A DNA stretch of 64,000 nucleotides from Limnobacter alexandrii (GTDB lineage Bacteria > Pseudomonadota > Gammaproteobacteria > Burkholderiales > Burkholderiaceae_B), in NCBI RefSeq assembly GCF_005871185.1, contig NZ_SWKN01000013.1:1-64000 (forward strand), in the 5' to 3' direction. Below are positions 8,541-19,801 of this stretch, piece by piece. Within the stretch, counting starts at the first letter, position 1. Each line of letters starts with the position of its first letter. Made by a program: the position numbers and the translations under genes. The notes below the pieces were generated by a model. The model was given only the letters and a program-made list of their open reading frames with translations. It was not told where the DNA came from and did not search any database.

Positions 8541-8969
8541 GTGTATCAGGGCAGTTCTTCCTTATCTATGGATGCAAAAGGGCGCATGAATGTGCCGCAG
8601 AAGCATCGTGACGCGCTGCAAACGCAGTGCGAGGGAGCCTTGACGCTTACAAAACACCCCAACGGCTGCTTGCTGATGTTTCCGCGCCCGGTTTGGGAGC
8701 AGCATCGTGAAAAAATCGCAGCCTGGCCCATGTCTGCACGCCCCTGGCAACGTATTTTCCTTGGCTTTGCAACCGATGTTGAAATTGATTCAGCAGGTCG
8801 CATTCTGGTGTCGCCAGAATTGCGCGAAGCAGCTTCATTGAGCAAGGAAGTGATGTTGCTGGGCATGGGCAGTCATTTTGAGATCTGGGATTCCACGTTG
8901 TTGAGGGTGGAAGAGGAAAAGGCAATTGCTGCGGGCATGCCTGAATCACTGAACGAATTTAGTTTCTGA
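8541..8969 (+). CDS. mraZ: Transcriptional regulator MraZ
   Basis: First gene of the dcw cluster, coding for a SpoVT/AbrB-fold DNA-binding protein that forms rings and represses its own operon. The N-terminal repeat reads [18 protein letters not shown]; the second repeat, about residues 77-95, reads [17 protein letters not shown]. Length of 142 is standard. The GTG start is set by homology; no strong Shine-Dalgarno is visible because the operator repeats occupy the leader. Its target sites lie just upstream. rsmH follows after two bases. Confidence 0.95.
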   Translation: MYQGSSSLSMDAKGRMNVPQKHRDALQTQCEGALTLTKHPNGCLLMFPRPVWEQHREKIAAWPMSARPWQRIFLGFATDVEIDSAGRILVSPELREAASLSKEVMLLGMGSHFEIWDSTLLRVEEEKAIAAGMPESLNEFSF

Positions 8970-8971
8970 AG

Positions 8972-9943
8972 GTGAGTACTGATGAACACATCCCCGTGCT
9001 TCTTCAACCCACGGTTGATGCCCTGTTGCACAAGCCCGATGGGATTTACCTCGATTGCACCTTTGGCAGGGGTGGGCACAGCCGTGCTTTGCTCGAAAAA
9101 CTTTCGGCGCAAGGGCGACTTGTCGCCCTCGATCGCGACCCTCAGGCGGTGCACGCCATGGGCGACATCAAAGACGCCCGTTTTCAGGGCGTTCGCAGCG
9201 CATTCGCAGAGCTTGAGTCGGCGCTTGATTCGCTGGGTGTTGATCAGGTGGACGGGGTGTTGATGGATATCGGCGTCTCTTCACCCCAAATTGATCAGGC
9301 CGAGCGGGGATTCAGTTTCCGCCGGGATGGTCCATTGGACATGCGCATGGATCCGCAGGCTGGAGAGTCTGCGGCCGATTTTCTTGCTCGGGCGGATGTC
9401 CGGGAAATCAAAGAGGTGATAAAGAATTATGGGGAAGAACGGTTTGCTGTTCAGATTGCAACAGCGATTGTTGCTCGCCGCGCGGAGCGGCCGATCGCTA
9501 CAACACTCGACCTTGCCCAGATCGTGGCAGGGGCAGTTCGCACGCGGGAGCCGGGCCAGGACCCTGCAACGCGCACCTTTCAGGCTTTACGGATTCACGT
9601 CAACCAGGAGCTTGCGCAGCTCGAACAAGGTTTAACCGCTGCCTTTAAAAGGTTGAAGGTGGGGGGCAGGCTGGCCGTGATCAGTTTTCACTCACTTGAA
9701 GACCGAATTGCCAAGCAATTTATCGAGAGGCTGGCGAACCCGAAATCGCAACAGGATGCACGCTTGCGCAAGCTGCCTTTGCCTGAGCCTACACCGTTGA
9801 TGAAAAAGCTGGATCGCATTAAGCCCACCAAGGAAGAGTGTGAGTTGAATCCGCGTTCGCGTTCATCCGTGTTGCGTGTGGCGGAAAAGCTGGCCGAGTG
9901 GCCCGCTGGCACCCAGGCGGGAGGAAACGCATGGGGCGCTTGA
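8972..9943 (+). CDS. rsmH: 16S rRNA (cytosine-1402-N4)-methyltransferase
   Basis: SAM-dependent methyltransferase (MraW) that modifies C1402 of 16S rRNA. The SAM-binding motif [12 protein letters not shown] is at about residues 27-38, [11 protein letters not shown] at about 97-107, the [15 protein letters not shown] segment follows, and the C-terminal [13 protein letters not shown] motif is present. It uses a GTG start with GAAGG just upstream, between the mraZ stop and the gene. It overlaps ftsL by 13 bases. Confidence 0.96.
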   Translation: MSTDEHIPVLLQPTVDALLHKPDGIYLDCTFGRGGHSRALLEKLSAQGRLVALDRDPQAVHAMGDIKDARFQGVRSAFAELESALDSLGVDQVDGVLMDIGVSSPQIDQAERGFSFRRDGPLDMRMDPQAGESAADFLARADVREIKEVIKNYGEERFAVQIATAIVARRAERPIATTLDLAQIVAGAVRTREPGQDPATRTFQALRIHVNQELAQLEQGLTAAFKRLKVGGRLAVISFHSLEDRIAKQFIERLANPKSQQDARLRKLPLPEPTPLMKKLDRIKPTKEECELNPRSRSSVLRVAEKLAEWPAGTQAGGNAWGA

Positions 9944-10212
9944 ATATTCTGTTGCTGGCTTTGGTTATTTTCTGCGCCATGTTGGTAGTTGAGCAGCAGC
10001 ATGCCGCCCGAACCTTGTTTGTGGCATTGGGCCAAGAGCAGCAAGCAGAGCGCCAGATTGAAGTGGCTTTTACCCGTTTGCAATTGCAGCAAGTGGCGTT
10101 GGCCAAAGGCGAACGTGTTGATGAAGTTGCGCGAACGAGTCTGAACATGAATCCGCCAGCCCCAGGTTCGGTGGTGTTTATGCAGCTGGAGGGGGGCTTT
10201 CAACGTGAGTAA
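9931..10212 (+). CDS. ftsL: Cell division protein FtsL
   Basis: Small bitopic membrane protein of the FtsQLB complex that helps activate septal wall synthesis. It has a short cytoplasmic N-terminus, one membrane segment (about residues 4-20) and a periplasmic coiled-coil helix (about 25-70) rich in Gln, Glu and Ala. Length 93 is typical. The ATG at 9931 has GAGGAA five bases upstream; a longer reading frame from 9898 lacks support. It lies between rsmH and ftsI, overlapping both. Confidence 0.92.
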   Translation: MGRLNILLLALVIFCAMLVVEQQHAARTLFVALGQEQQAERQIEVAFTRLQLQQVALAKGERVDEVARTSLNMNPPAPGSVVFMQLEGGFQRE

Positions 10213-11965
10213 AGCTGTTCGGTTCGGCGGATCAGAATTGTTGGAAATGCGATTGCCAGCCTGGCGATCGCGTTTTGTTTTGGTGTGCATCTTTCTGGCC
10301 TTTGGTGGACTGATTGCACGTGCTGCGCATCTGCAAATTATTTCCAATGACTTTTTGCAAGAGCAGGGAGCCAAACGCCTGGAACGCACCTTGCCGCTTC
10401 AGGCGAGCCGGGGAAGTTTGCTGGATCGCAATATGGTGGTGTTGGCGCAAAGCGTTCCAGCTCAGGCTGTGTGGTATGACGGCCGCCGAATTGTTGATGC
10501 CAAAGACGAGGATTTGCGAAAACTGGCTGCGGTGCTGGGCTTGAAGTCTGATCGGATGATTGCCCAGATGCGCAAAGACAGCAAACGCGCCTTTGTGTAC
10601 CTGGATCGCCAAGTGGATTCCGATGTTGCAGCAAAGGCGAAAGCACTGAAAATTCCCGGTTTGGGGTTTGTGACCGAGAGCAAGCGCTACTACCCACAAG
10701 GCGAGACCATGGCGCATTTGGTGGGTTTCACCAGCATTGAGGACAAAGGCCAGGAAGGTGTTGAGCTTGCATTCAATGAACGACTGACTGGTGAGGATGG
10801 TGAGCGGAATGTGTTGCGCGACCGCTTGGGCAATGTGATTGAGGACATTCGGGAACTGCGCCCCCCGGTCAATGGACAGGATTTGGTGCTGTCTGTGGAT
10901 GCAGATGTGCAGTACATCGTTTTGTCTGAACTGAAAAAAGCGGTTGAGCAGCACAAGGCCAAGGCTGCTGCTGCGGTGGTGCTGGATGCGAAAACCGGTG
11001 AATTGCTGGCCATGGCCAATATCCCCACCTACGACCCCAACAACAGGGGGCAGTTGCATGGTGAAAAGTTGCGCAACCGTGTGTTCACTGACATGTTCGA
11101 GCCCGGTTCAACCTTGAAGCCTTTTGGTGTGGCTCTGGCCATGAATCAAGGCAAGGTCAAAGCCAGCACGAAAATTGATACGGGCAATGGGCGCATGTCC
11201 ATCGGTCCAGCCACAATCACTGACACCAAACCGCACGGTGTCATGACCGTGGAGGAAATCATCCAGAAGTCCAGCAACGTGGGTACATCCAAAATTGTGC
11301 TGGAACTGGAAAGAAAAGATCTTTGGGATTTTTTCAATTTGATCGGTTTTGGGCAGACACCGTCGATTGCATTCCCGGGGTCAGTGGCGGGTCGTGTGCG
11401 TCCATGGAACAAATGGCGTCCAATTGAGCAGGCGACTATGTCGTATGGGCATGGTATTTCTGTGTCCCTGATTCAGTTGGCGCAGTCGTACACCATCTTT
11501 GCAAACAAGGGGTACTTCGTTCCGGCATCCTTGATCAAACGTGGTCCGCAAGATCCAGTGGTGTCGCACCGCGTGATCAGCGAGAAGGTGGCCGACAGCA
11601 TGTTGCACATGCTGGAGTTGGCATCGGGACCTGAAGGGACCGCCATCAAGGCGCAGGTTCAGGGTTACCGTGTGGCAGGCAAAACCGGTACGGCACACAA
11701 GCAAGAAGGCGGACGTTACGTCAACAAGTATGTGTCCTCTTATGTTGGTCTGGCCCCCGTTTCTGACCCACGGGTGATTGTGGCCATTATGGTGGATGAA
11801 CCCAAGGCTGGCGTGTACTACGGCGGCTTGGTTGCCGCGCCTGTTTTCTCGACCATTACAAAAAGTGTGTTGACTCGTTTGAACGTGCAGCCAGACGCCA
11901 TTGAGTCCACAGAACAATTGCGCAAGTTTGTCGCAGCACCTTCGAGTAACGGGAGGTCGATGTGA
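10205..11965 (+). CDS. ftsI: Peptidoglycan transpeptidase FtsI (PBP3)
   Basis: Septum-specific class B penicillin-binding protein that cross-links peptides in new septal wall. It has an N-terminal membrane anchor (about residues 22-42), then the dimerisation/pedestal domain beginning near RGSLLDRN (69-76). The transpeptidase domain has the nucleophile motif S302-T-L-K305, SSN near residue 355 and KTGT near 495. The GTG start overlaps ftsL by eight bases. The stop overlaps the murE start by four bases. Confidence 0.97.
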   Translation: MSKAVRFGGSELLEMRLPAWRSRFVLVCIFLAFGGLIARAAHLQIISNDFLQEQGAKRLERTLPLQASRGSLLDRNMVVLAQSVPAQAVWYDGRRIVDAKDEDLRKLAAVLGLKSDRMIAQMRKDSKRAFVYLDRQVDSDVAAKAKALKIPGLGFVTESKRYYPQGETMAHLVGFTSIEDKGQEGVELAFNERLTGEDGERNVLRDRLGNVIEDIRELRPPVNGQDLVLSVDADVQYIVLSELKKAVEQHKAKAAAAVVLDAKTGELLAMANIPTYDPNNRGQLHGEKLRNRVFTDMFEPGSTLKPFGVALAMNQGKVKASTKIDTGNGRMSIGPATITDTKPHGVMTVEEIIQKSSNVGTSKIVLELERKDLWDFFNLIGFGQTPSIAFPGSVAGRVRPWNKWRPIEQATMSYGHGISVSLIQLAQSYTIFANKGYFVPASLIKRGPQDPVVSHRVISEKVADSMLHMLELASGPEGTAIKAQVQGYRVAGKTGTAHKQEGGRYVNKYVSSYVGLAPVSDPRVIVAIMVDEPKAGVYYGGLVAAPVFSTITKSVLTRLNVQPDAIESTEQLRKFVAAPSSNGRSM

Positions 11966-13458
11966 TTAGTGCCTACCTGCATTCCGTATCAGAGGTATTG
12001 GCTGAGCTTCATGAACGTGGTTTCTATGCGGATTGTTCAGGCTTGGTGACCGACCACCGTCGCTTGACTGGTCCTCGCGATGTGTTTCTTGCGGTACCCG
12101 GTGAAAAATTTGACCCGCGCAATTTGGCGGACGATTTGTTGATTGAGCAGCGCTGCGGTCTGGTGCTGGTGGATTACGACGATCAGCGTGCTTATCAAAG
12201 TGCCAGCGTATTGCCTGTGTTGCATTTGAAAACCATGTTGGCCGACCTGGCTTTCGGTTACTACGAAACCCCCAGTGATGCCATGACAATTATTGCGGTC
12301 ACCGGTACCAATGGCAAAACCACGGTTACCCGCTGGTTGGCGCAAGCACTACAGCAACTGGGTAAAAAAGCCGCCGTAATTGGTACGCTGGGTTATGGTG
12401 AGCCCGATCAATTGAAGGCTCACACTGGCTTGACTACGCCTGATGTGGTTGGTGTTCATCACCTGTTACATGAGTTACGGCAGACTGGTTTTGACACGGT
12501 TTGTATTGAAGCCTCGTCGATTGGACTTGAGCAGCGTCGACTGGCCTGTGTCAGCATCGACGTGGCGCTGTTTACCAATTTGTCCCAGGATCACCTGGAT
12601 TACCACGGAGACATGGCTTCCTATGGCCGCTCCAAAATGATATTGGCCAGTTGGCCCACTTTGCGGTTGGCTGTGGTCAATTCGGATGACTCATTTGGCT
12701 TGGAATTTCTGGCGCATGTTCAACGCCGAAATATTGAGTGTTCCGCCGTGGGGCGTGCAGACACCTCCGAGTGTCAAATCTTGAGCGTGGTCCATCAAGA
12801 GCAAGGACAGCGTATTGAGCTGAAAATCAATGGTGCAATCACCCGAATTGATACACCCATCATCGGCGAATTCAATGCCGACAACATGGCTTTGGTGTTT
12901 GCCACTTTGGTACGGCTTGGCTACGACGCAAGCCAGGTGAAAGATGCCTTGAGCGCGGTAACACCTGCGCCTGGACGCATGCAACACCTTGAAGGCGAGC
13001 CTGCGGTGGTGGTCGATTACGCACACACCCCGGATGCGCTGGAAAAAACATTGCTGGCACTTCGCCCCTTTGCCAACAAGCGGCAAGGCAAGCTGTGGGT
13101 TGTATTTGGTTGCGGTGGAGATCGCGATAGAAGCAAGCGCCCGTTGATGGGTGCAGTGGCAGCCGTCCAAGCCGATTTTGTGGTGGTGACCTCAGACAAC
13201 CCACGCAGTGAACAACCCGAAGCTATTTTGCAGGAAATTTGTGCAGGCATTGACAAAGCGGATCTGGGCAAAGTTCACATCGAGGTTGACCGCGTGGTTG
13301 CCATTGAATATGCAGTTCGCAAAGCCAGTGCTCAAGATGTTGTGTTGCTGGCCGGCAAAGGGCACGAGAGTACTCAAACGATTGGTACACAGGTCATTGC
13401 GCACTCCGATGCGCAGTGTGCTTTGACCGCGCAGCGCAAGCGAGGCGCCCATGCTTGA
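11962..13458 (+). CDS. murE: UDP-MurNAc-tripeptide ligase (meso-diaminopimelate-adding)
   Basis: Adds the third residue to the wall precursor. ATP-binding GTNGKTTVTRW lies at about residues 114-124. The DNPR motif beginning at residue 412 is the signature for meso-diaminopimelate and argues against lysine. The VDYAHTPDAL motif is also present. The GTG start overlaps ftsI by four bases, and the end overlaps murF by eight bases, as expected for tightly coupled wall genes. Confidence 0.97.
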   Translation: MISAYLHSVSEVLAELHERGFYADCSGLVTDHRRLTGPRDVFLAVPGEKFDPRNLADDLLIEQRCGLVLVDYDDQRAYQSASVLPVLHLKTMLADLAFGYYETPSDAMTIIAVTGTNGKTTVTRWLAQALQQLGKKAAVIGTLGYGEPDQLKAHTGLTTPDVVGVHHLLHELRQTGFDTVCIEASSIGLEQRRLACVSIDVALFTNLSQDHLDYHGDMASYGRSKMILASWPTLRLAVVNSDDSFGLEFLAHVQRRNIECSAVGRADTSECQILSVVHQEQGQRIELKINGAITRIDTPIIGEFNADNMALVFATLVRLGYDASQVKDALSAVTPAPGRMQHLEGEPAVVVDYAHTPDALEKTLLALRPFANKRQGKLWVVFGCGGDRDRSKRPLMGAVAAVQADFVVVTSDNPRSEQPEAILQEICAGIDKADLGKVHIEVDRVVAIEYAVRKASAQDVVLLAGKGHESTQTIGTQVIAHSDAQCALTAQRKRGAHA

Positions 13459-14845
13459 GTTGAACTGGGCTTTTGAACACATTGCGAGTGCTTTGAGCCA
13501 GCAACTAAAACAAGTTGCGCCAGAGTTGCCCGGTGCTGTCCGTCTGATTCAAACAGACAGTCGCCTGGTTGAAAAGGGTGATTTGTTTGTATGCCTGATT
13601 GGCGAGCGCTTTGATGCGCACGATTTTGCAGAACAGGTTATGAAGTCGGGTGCGGCAGCATTGGTGACCAACCGGGTACTCGATTTGCCGATCGCCCAGT
13701 TTGTTGTGAATGACACTCGCCTTGCACTCGGGGCCTTGGCGACCGCCTGGCGACAGCAGTTTAATTTGAAAGTGCTGGCCGTGGTGGGTAGTAACGGCAA
13801 AACAACCAGCAAGGAAATGTTGGGTGACATTTGCAAGGCGCATTGTGGGCAAGCGCAGGTGTTGGTGACCGCTGGCAACTTAAACAACGACATTGGCGTG
13901 CCGCAAACATTGTTTAAACTGCGACCCCAGCATCGGATGGCTGTGATTGAAATGGGCATGAATCACCCCGGCGAGATTGATTATCTTGCCGGCTTGGTGA
14001 AACCCGATGTGGTGCTGTTGACCAATGCGCAGCGAGAGCACCAGGAATTCATGAAAACCGTGTTGGCGGTGGCCAATGAAAACGGCAGTGCTTTTACTCA
14101 CTTGCCACCCAATGGCTGTGCGGTGTTTCCGGTCAGCGAGGAATTCGATGCGTGTTGGCAAGCGTTGTCAACCGGCAGAAGTACCCTGCGTTTTGGATGC
14201 GGTGGAGATTTCGAGATTTCGACTGTTCAAGGCGATTCCGGGCAATCAGCTGTGGTGCTGAGTGCTTTGGGCGAACAGATTGAATTGAAGCCAAACTTTA
14301 TTGGCGAACACAATTACGCCAATGCCGCGGGAGCGGCAGCCGCAGCACATGCAGCGGGTTGTACGAATGAATCGATTCAAAAGGGTTTGAATGCATTTCA
14401 ACCGGTGAATGGGCGCTTGCAAGTGGCCTTGAACACACCATCAATTTTGCTGATCAATGACAGCTACAACGCAAACCCTGATTCCGTGAATGCTGCAAGC
14501 AAGGTGCTTAGCCAGCAGGCAGGAAGTACCTTGCTGGTGCTCGGGGACATGGGTGAAGTGGGCAATCAGTCAGATGAATACCATGCTGAAGTGGGAAGCT
14601 TTGCGAAACAAGTGGGTGTCAGGCACCTGTATGCCTTGGGCGAGGCGACAACACACACCGTGTCAGCCTTCGGTGAGGGGGCCATACATTTCAAGAACAT
14701 CGAAAATTTAATAGAAAACACCATGAATACAACAAAGCAAGGCCGATGGTCTGTGCTGGTCAAAGGTTCCCGTTTCATGAAAATGGAGCGAGTTGTTCAA
14801 GCGCTGGTTCAACATCATTCAGGGGAGGCTAACCATGCTTCTTGA
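13451..14845 (+). CDS. murF: UDP-MurNAc-tripeptide:D-Ala-D-Ala ligase
   Basis: Adds the D-alanyl-D-alanine dipeptide made by Ddl to complete the cytoplasmic pentapeptide. It has the Mur ligase fold with [11 protein letters not shown] for ATP at about residues 114-124, [11 protein letters not shown], and the C-terminal [11 protein letters not shown] motif. Length 464 is typical. Its stop lies inside mraY by 11 bases. Confidence 0.96.
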   Translation: MLELNWAFEHIASALSQQLKQVAPELPGAVRLIQTDSRLVEKGDLFVCLIGERFDAHDFAEQVMKSGAAALVTNRVLDLPIAQFVVNDTRLALGALATAWRQQFNLKVLAVVGSNGKTTSKEMLGDICKAHCGQAQVLVTAGNLNNDIGVPQTLFKLRPQHRMAVIEMGMNHPGEIDYLAGLVKPDVVLLTNAQREHQEFMKTVLAVANENGSAFTHLPPNGCAVFPVSEEFDACWQALSTGRSTLRFGCGGDFEISTVQGDSGQSAVVLSALGEQIELKPNFIGEHNYANAAGAAAAAHAAGCTNESIQKGLNAFQPVNGRLQVALNTPSILLINDSYNANPDSVNAASKVLSQQAGSTLLVLGDMGEVGNQSDEYHAEVGSFAKQVGVRHLYALGEATTHTVSAFGEGAIHFKNIENLIENTMNTTKQGRWSVLVKGSRFMKMERVVQALVQHHSGEANHAS

Positions 14846-15989
14846 GCTTACCCAATGGCTTGCGCAAGACATTCGCGCGTTTGGTGTTTTCAATTACTTG
14901 ACCTTGCGTGCCGTGTTGGCCTGCGCCACCGCCTTGTTGGTGGGGCTGGTCGCTGGCCCCATGGTAATTCGCAAATTGACCCAGTACAAAATTGGTCAGT
15001 CTGTGCGTGACGATGGTCCTCAAACGCACCTCGCCAAAGCCGGCACTCCTACCATGGGTGGCGCGCTGGTCTTGATTGGTATTGGCATTTCAACTTTGTT
15101 GTGGGCTGACCTTTCCAATCGTTTTGTGTGGGTAGTCATGCTGGTGACATTTGGCTTCGGCTGGATTGGCTGGGTGGACGATTACCGCAAGGTGGTTTAC
15201 CGCAACCCCAAGGGTTTGCCTGCGAAGTGGAAATACTTTTGGCAAAGCGTGGTGGGCCTGATCTGCGCATTCTATTTGGCCTTTGCAGTGTCTGCCCAAA
15301 GTGGACAAGAGGTTCTGGATATTTTTGTGGCCTGGGTTGAAAGTGGTTTTTCAATGCACCTGCCCAACAATGCCGATCTGATTGTTCCTTTCTTCAAGTC
15401 CATCAGCTACCCCTTGGGTGTATGGGGGTTCATTGCCCTGACGTACTTTGTGATTGTGGGTACCAGCAATGCAGTGAATTTGACCGACGGTCTGGATGGT
15501 TTGGCGATTATGCCCACAGTGATGGTGGCCTCCGCCCTGGCGATTTTTGCCTACGTGGCTGGCAATGCCGTGTATTCAAAATACCTGTTGCTGCCCTACA
15601 TTCCCGGTGCGGGTGAGCTTGCTGTATTTCTGGCTGCGATTGCCGGGGCTGGTTTGGCTTTTCTGTGGTTTAACGCCTACCCGGCACAGGTGTTCATGGG
15701 CGATGTGGGCGCACTCGCTTTGGGTGGTGCGCTGGGAACGGTTGCAGTGATTGTTCGCCAGGAAGTGGTGTTGTTCATCATGGGTGGCGTGTTTGTGGCT
15801 GAAACCCTCTCGGTCATGATCCAGGTGCTTTACTTCAAATACAGCGGCGGGAAACGGGTATTCAGAATGGCGCCGCTGCATCACCACTATGAACTCAGTG
15901 GCTGGAAGGAAACCCAGGTTGTTGTTCGGTTCTGGATCATCACGATGATTCTGGTGTTGATTGGTTTGTCGACTTTGAAACTACGTTGA
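14835..15989 (+). CDS. mraY: Phospho-MurNAc-pentapeptide translocase MraY
   Basis: Integral membrane enzyme that transfers phospho-MurNAc-pentapeptide to undecaprenyl phosphate, forming lipid I. About ten hydrophobic helices can be seen. Hallmark loops are present: [17 protein letters not shown] (the catalytic aspartate pair), [23 protein letters not shown] and [16 protein letters not shown]. The ATG at 14835 follows AGGGGAGG by six bases, so the longer frame from 14793 is not used. Length is 384. Confidence 0.97.
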   Translation: MLLELTQWLAQDIRAFGVFNYLTLRAVLACATALLVGLVAGPMVIRKLTQYKIGQSVRDDGPQTHLAKAGTPTMGGALVLIGIGISTLLWADLSNRFVWVVMLVTFGFGWIGWVDDYRKVVYRNPKGLPAKWKYFWQSVVGLICAFYLAFAVSAQSGQEVLDIFVAWVESGFSMHLPNNADLIVPFFKSISYPLGVWGFIALTYFVIVGTSNAVNLTDGLDGLAIMPTVMVASALAIFAYVAGNAVYSKYLLLPYIPGAGELAVFLAAIAGAGLAFLWFNAYPAQVFMGDVGALALGGALGTVAVIVRQEVVLFIMGGVFVAETLSVMIQVLYFKYSGGKRVFRMAPLHHHYELSGWKETQVVVRFWIITMILVLIGLSTLKLR

Positions 15990-16005
15990 AATTGAGTTGA
16001 AACGA

Positions 16006-17481
16006 ATGAATTTGCTTCTTGATCAATCGGTTTTGCAAGTTGGGCTCGGCGAGTCTGGCTTGGCTTGCGCGCGCTGGGCGCTTGCGCAGGGTGCCCGATT
16101 GACCGTGATTGACACGCGTGAAACGCCACCTGGCTTGCAAGAGCTGCAATCCATTCAAGCTGACGTGCGTGTATTCAACTCAGTGAGCGATCTGGATTGG
16201 GATTTCAACCGCGTGGTGGTGTCGCCAGGCTTGCCACCTTCACATCCATTGATGGTGGCCGTGCTGGCGCAGGCACAGCTGCATGGCACGGATGTGGATT
16301 CTGAACTTGATCTGTTTGCTGATGCACTGGACGCCTTGCAGCAAGAGAGAAGTTACAAACCGCAAGTGGTGGGTGTGACTGGAACAAATGGCAAAACAAC
16401 CACCACTCGAATGGTTGAATGCCTGGCGCAATTTGCCGGGAAAAAAGCAGTCGCAGCGGGCAATATCAGCCCGGCTGCCCTGGATGCTTTGCGCGAGCAA
16501 CTGGAATCAGATGATTTGCCCGATGTTTGGGTACTGGAGCTGTCGAGTTTCCAGTTGCATTGGACCAAGCGCTTGAAGTTTGACGCATCGACTGTGCTCA
16601 ACATCACGCAAGACCATCTTGATTGGCACCCTGACATGCAGGAATACGCTCAGGATAAATTCAGAATTTTTTCGCCGGAAGGCGTGTGTGTGTTGAACCG
16701 GGATGATGAACTGGTGGCCAAAGCCAGTTTGCCTGCAGGCGCACAGACGATCACCTTTGGTACCAGTGCACCAGCACATGCCAACGATTTTGGTTTGATT
16801 CGGGAAGGTGGCATGTTGTGGCTGGCCCAGTTGGTGGGCGATCAGGAAACACCAATTTCTACGCGTCGCAGAAAGCAGGAAGAAGTAGAGCCAACTCAAA
16901 AGCTGCTGATGCCGACTGAGGCTTTGCAAGTGGTGGGTTTGCACAATGCCAGCAATGCACTGGCTGCCTTGGCTTTGTGTCAGGGTTTGGGCATGCCAAT
17001 GGCCAAGTTGTTGCATGGTTTGCGCAGCTACCAAGGCGAGCCACACCGGGTTCAACACGTGGTTCAAATCGATGGTGTCGATTATTTCGATGACAGCAAA
17101 GGCACCAATGTGGGAGCCACTGTGGCCGCGTTGAATGGACTGGCCAAACCCACCGTGTTGATCGCGGGTGGTGAAGGCAAGGGACAGGACTTTTCGCCCT
17201 TGGTACAACCTGTGTCCAACTATTGCAAGCATGTGGTGTTGATCGGCAAAGACGCTGACACCATGATGAATGCCCTTGCCACTGCGCAAGTGCCGTGTGA
17301 AAAAGCAATTACCTTGGAACAGGCGGTTCAAGTGGCTGCCAGCAAAGCGCGGGCAGGCGACTGTGTTTTGCTGAGCCCTGCATGCGCCAGCCTCGACATG
17401 TTCAAGAATTATGTGCACCGCGCCGAGGTGTTTGTGGATGCCGTTCGAGCCATTGCGGCGGACAGGGGGCAGCCATGCTAG
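16006..17481 (+). CDS. murD: UDP-MurNAc-L-alanine:D-glutamate ligase
   Basis: Adds D-glutamate to UDP-MurNAc-L-Ala. An N-terminal Rossmann segment VLQVGLGESGLACARW is followed by GVTGTNGKTTTTRM for ATP near residue 125, and by the C-terminal DDSKGTNVGAT and IAGGEGKGQDF motifs. An in-frame TTG at 15997 is an alternative start; neither has a strong ribosome binding site. The segment around residues 280-300 (RRRKQEEVEPTQK) is a charged insert. The stop overlaps the ftsW start region by seven bases. Confidence 0.95.
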   Translation: MNLLLDQSVLQVGLGESGLACARWALAQGARLTVIDTRETPPGLQELQSIQADVRVFNSVSDLDWDFNRVVVSPGLPPSHPLMVAVLAQAQLHGTDVDSELDLFADALDALQQERSYKPQVVGVTGTNGKTTTTRMVECLAQFAGKKAVAAGNISPAALDALREQLESDDLPDVWVLELSSFQLHWTKRLKFDASTVLNITQDHLDWHPDMQEYAQDKFRIFSPEGVCVLNRDDELVAKASLPAGAQTITFGTSAPAHANDFGLIREGGMLWLAQLVGDQETPISTRRRKQEEVEPTQKLLMPTEALQVVGLHNASNALAALALCQGLGMPMAKLLHGLRSYQGEPHRVQHVVQIDGVDYFDDSKGTNVGATVAALNGLAKPTVLIAGGEGKGQDFSPLVQPVSNYCKHVVLIGKDADTMMNALATAQVPCEKAITLEQAVQVAASKARAGDCVLLSPACASLDMFKNYVHRAEVFVDAVRAIAADRGQPC

Positions 17482-18731
17482 GCAAGTGGGGCAAGAAAGA
17501 CCAGAACAGCATGCAGTTCAAAAGCCTTATTCCAGCCACAGCGGCAGGTGGTGGTTTGTCATCCTCCATGTACCGGGTCAATCGTGGGCCCGCCGTGTCT
17601 CAGGCCATTGACCAAGGGCTTATTTGGGCTGTGCTTGCGCTGTTGTTTCTGGGCTTGGTGATGGTGTATTCAGCCACCGTGGCTTTGCCCGATTCCAACA
17701 AGTACGCCAACTATCAAACCACTCACTTTTTGGTTCGTCATGCGGTGTCGATAGCGGTGGCGTTTGTGGCGGCTTTCTGTGTGTTTCAGATACCAATGAA
17801 AACATGGCAAGAATTGGCGCCATTGGTATTTTTGTGTTGCATCGCCTTGCTGGTTTTGGTGTTGATCCCAGGAATCGGAAAAGAGGTGAATGGTGCACGT
17901 CGATGGCTCTCGCTGTATGTGCTGAACATTCAGCCGTCTGAATTGATGAAGGTGTGCGCAATCATCTACGCAGCGGATTACACCGTGCGCAAGCAGGCCT
18001 ACATGCAGCGTTTCGGAAAAGTATTGTTCCCGATGTTCATGGCCATGTTCCTTGTGGGCATGCTGCTTTTGCTTGAGCCCGACATGGGTGCATTCATTGT
18101 GATTGTGACAGTGGTGTTCGGGATTCTGTTTTTGGGTGGCATCAACGCCCGGGTGTTTTTTGGTGTGTTGTTTGCACTCAGTGCCGCGTTTGCGATGTTG
18201 ATCGCATTCAGTGATTATCGTCGAGCCCGTTTGCTGGCCTACCTTGATCCATGGGAAGGTGACAATGCCTTGAACAAGGCCTATCAACTCTCGCATTCCC
18301 TGATCGCATTTGGTCGGGGCGAAGTGTTTGGTGTGGGCCTGGGTGGCAGTGTTGAAAAGTTGCATTACCTGCCCGAAGCACACACTGACTTTTTGCTAGC
18401 AGTGATCGGCGAAGAGCTGGGTTTTGTTGGCGTCACCGTGGTTATTCTGATTTTCGCTTTCATCGTTAAACGATGTTTTGCGATTGGCGCTCAGGCCATT
18501 GCGCTGGAGCGCACATTCTCCGGTTTGGTGGCCAAGGGCGTTGGTATTTGGATTGCCGTTCAGTGCTTCATCAACATGGGTGTGAATTTGGGTGTACTTC
18601 CCACCAAGGGTTTGACTTTGCCCTTGATGAGTTATGGCGGCTCTGCAATTTTGGTGACCTGCGCGGCCCTTGCGCTTGTGCTTCGCATTGATCATGAGAA
18701 CCGAACCATGATGCGGGGAGGTGCGGCATGA
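17475..18731 (+). CDS. ftsW: Lipid II polymerase FtsW (SEDS family)
   Basis: Polytopic SEDS glycosyltransferase that polymerises lipid II at the septum together with FtsI. Ten or so membrane helices follow a cytoplasmic N-terminus of about 45 residues. Typical SEDS blocks are visible: [45 protein letters not shown] and the closing [15 protein letters not shown]. The ATG at 17475 has CAGGGGG upstream. It overlaps murD and murG, consistent with one transcript. Confidence 0.95.
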   Translation: MLGKWGKKDQNSMQFKSLIPATAAGGGLSSSMYRVNRGPAVSQAIDQGLIWAVLALLFLGLVMVYSATVALPDSNKYANYQTTHFLVRHAVSIAVAFVAAFCVFQIPMKTWQELAPLVFLCCIALLVLVLIPGIGKEVNGARRWLSLYVLNIQPSELMKVCAIIYAADYTVRKQAYMQRFGKVLFPMFMAMFLVGMLLLLEPDMGAFIVIVTVVFGILFLGGINARVFFGVLFALSAAFAMLIAFSDYRRARLLAYLDPWEGDNALNKAYQLSHSLIAFGRGEVFGVGLGGSVEKLHYLPEAHTDFLLAVIGEELGFVGVTVVILIFAFIVKRCFAIGAQAIALERTFSGLVAKGVGIWIAVQCFINMGVNLGVLPTKGLTLPLMSYGGSAILVTCAALALVLRIDHENRTMMRGGAA

Positions 18732-19801
18732 GTAGGGCACAGCGATTGGCTTTGATTGTTGCGGGCGGGACCGGTGGCCATATTTTCCCCGGCTTGAGCG
18801 TGGCCTCTGAATTGAAGGCGCGTGGCTGGCAGGTTCAGTGGGCGGGTAACCCGCAGGCCATGGAAGGCCGGTTGGTGCCGGCGCATGGCGTTGAAATGAA
18901 TACATTGGTGTTCTCGGGTTTTCGGGGCAAAGGCTTGCTGCAGCAAGTATTCATGCCGCTCAAGCTGCTGCGTGCATTCTGGACTTCTGTTCAAATTCTT
19001 CGCCGTACCAAGCCAGCAGTGGTCTTGGGGATGGGCGGGTATGTGGCCTTTCCACTGGGTATGATGGCCAGCTTGTTGAACATTCCTTTGGTGGTGCACG
19101 AGCAAAACTCGATTGCTGGTTTGACCAATAAAGTGTTGGCCAAACTGGCTGACCGTAACCTGGTTGCATTTCCGTATGCCCTGCCGAATTCCAATTGGGT
19201 GGGCAACCCCGTGCGTGAAATGATCTACAGCCAGCCCGAGCCAAGCGCACGTTTCAAAGGGCGTGTTGGTCCCTTGAAATTGCTGGTGTTGGGCGGAAGT
19301 TTGGGTGCACAGGCATTGAACGATGTGGTGCCCAAGGCCTTGGCCTTGCTGCCTACAGACTGCAGGCCCGAGGTGGTTCACCAGGCGGGCGAGAAAAACT
19401 TGCCTGCATTGCGCGACAACTATGAAAAAGCGGGTGTGACTGCGCAGCAAGTTGCTTTTATCGAAGATGTTGCAGGCGCCATGGCACACGCGGATTTGGT
19501 CATTTGCAGGGCGGGTGCCATGACCGTTGCGGAAGTCGCCGCCATTGGTGTTGCTGCATTGTTTGTGCCATTTCCGCATGCCGTTGACGATCATCAAACC
19601 TACAACGCGGGTTTTCTGGTCAAGGAAAATGCCGCATGGCTGCGCCAACAACATGAACTGGATGCCGCTTGGCTTGCCAACTGGTTACAACAAACCGGCC
19701 GGGACGCATGCCTTGCACAGGCGGAACGTGCGAGGGCCATGGCCAAACCACAAGCCACTCAGGAAGTGGCGAATTACATTGAACAGGTTGCGAAGGTATG
19801 A
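18728..19801 (+). CDS. murG: UDP-GlcNAc transferase MurG
   Basis: Membrane-associated GT28 glycosyltransferase that converts lipid I to lipid II. The N-terminal glycine loop [13 protein letters not shown] is at about residues 11-23, a second loop [11 protein letters not shown] at about 190, and the UDP-GlcNAc site [11 protein letters not shown] at about 259-269 is followed by [14 protein letters not shown]. Length 357 is standard. It overlaps ftsW and murC by four bases each. Confidence 0.96.
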   Translation: MSRAQRLALIVAGGTGGHIFPGLSVASELKARGWQVQWAGNPQAMEGRLVPAHGVEMNTLVFSGFRGKGLLQQVFMPLKLLRAFWTSVQILRRTKPAVVLGMGGYVAFPLGMMASLLNIPLVVHEQNSIAGLTNKVLAKLADRNLVAFPYALPNSNWVGNPVREMIYSQPEPSARFKGRVGPLKLLVLGGSLGAQALNDVVPKALALLPTDCRPEVVHQAGEKNLPALRDNYEKAGVTAQQVAFIEDVAGAMAHADLVICRAGAMTVAEVAAIGVAALFVPFPHAVDDHQTYNAGFLVKENAAWLRQQHELDAAWLANWLQQTGRDACLAQAERARAMAKPQATQEVANYIEQVAKV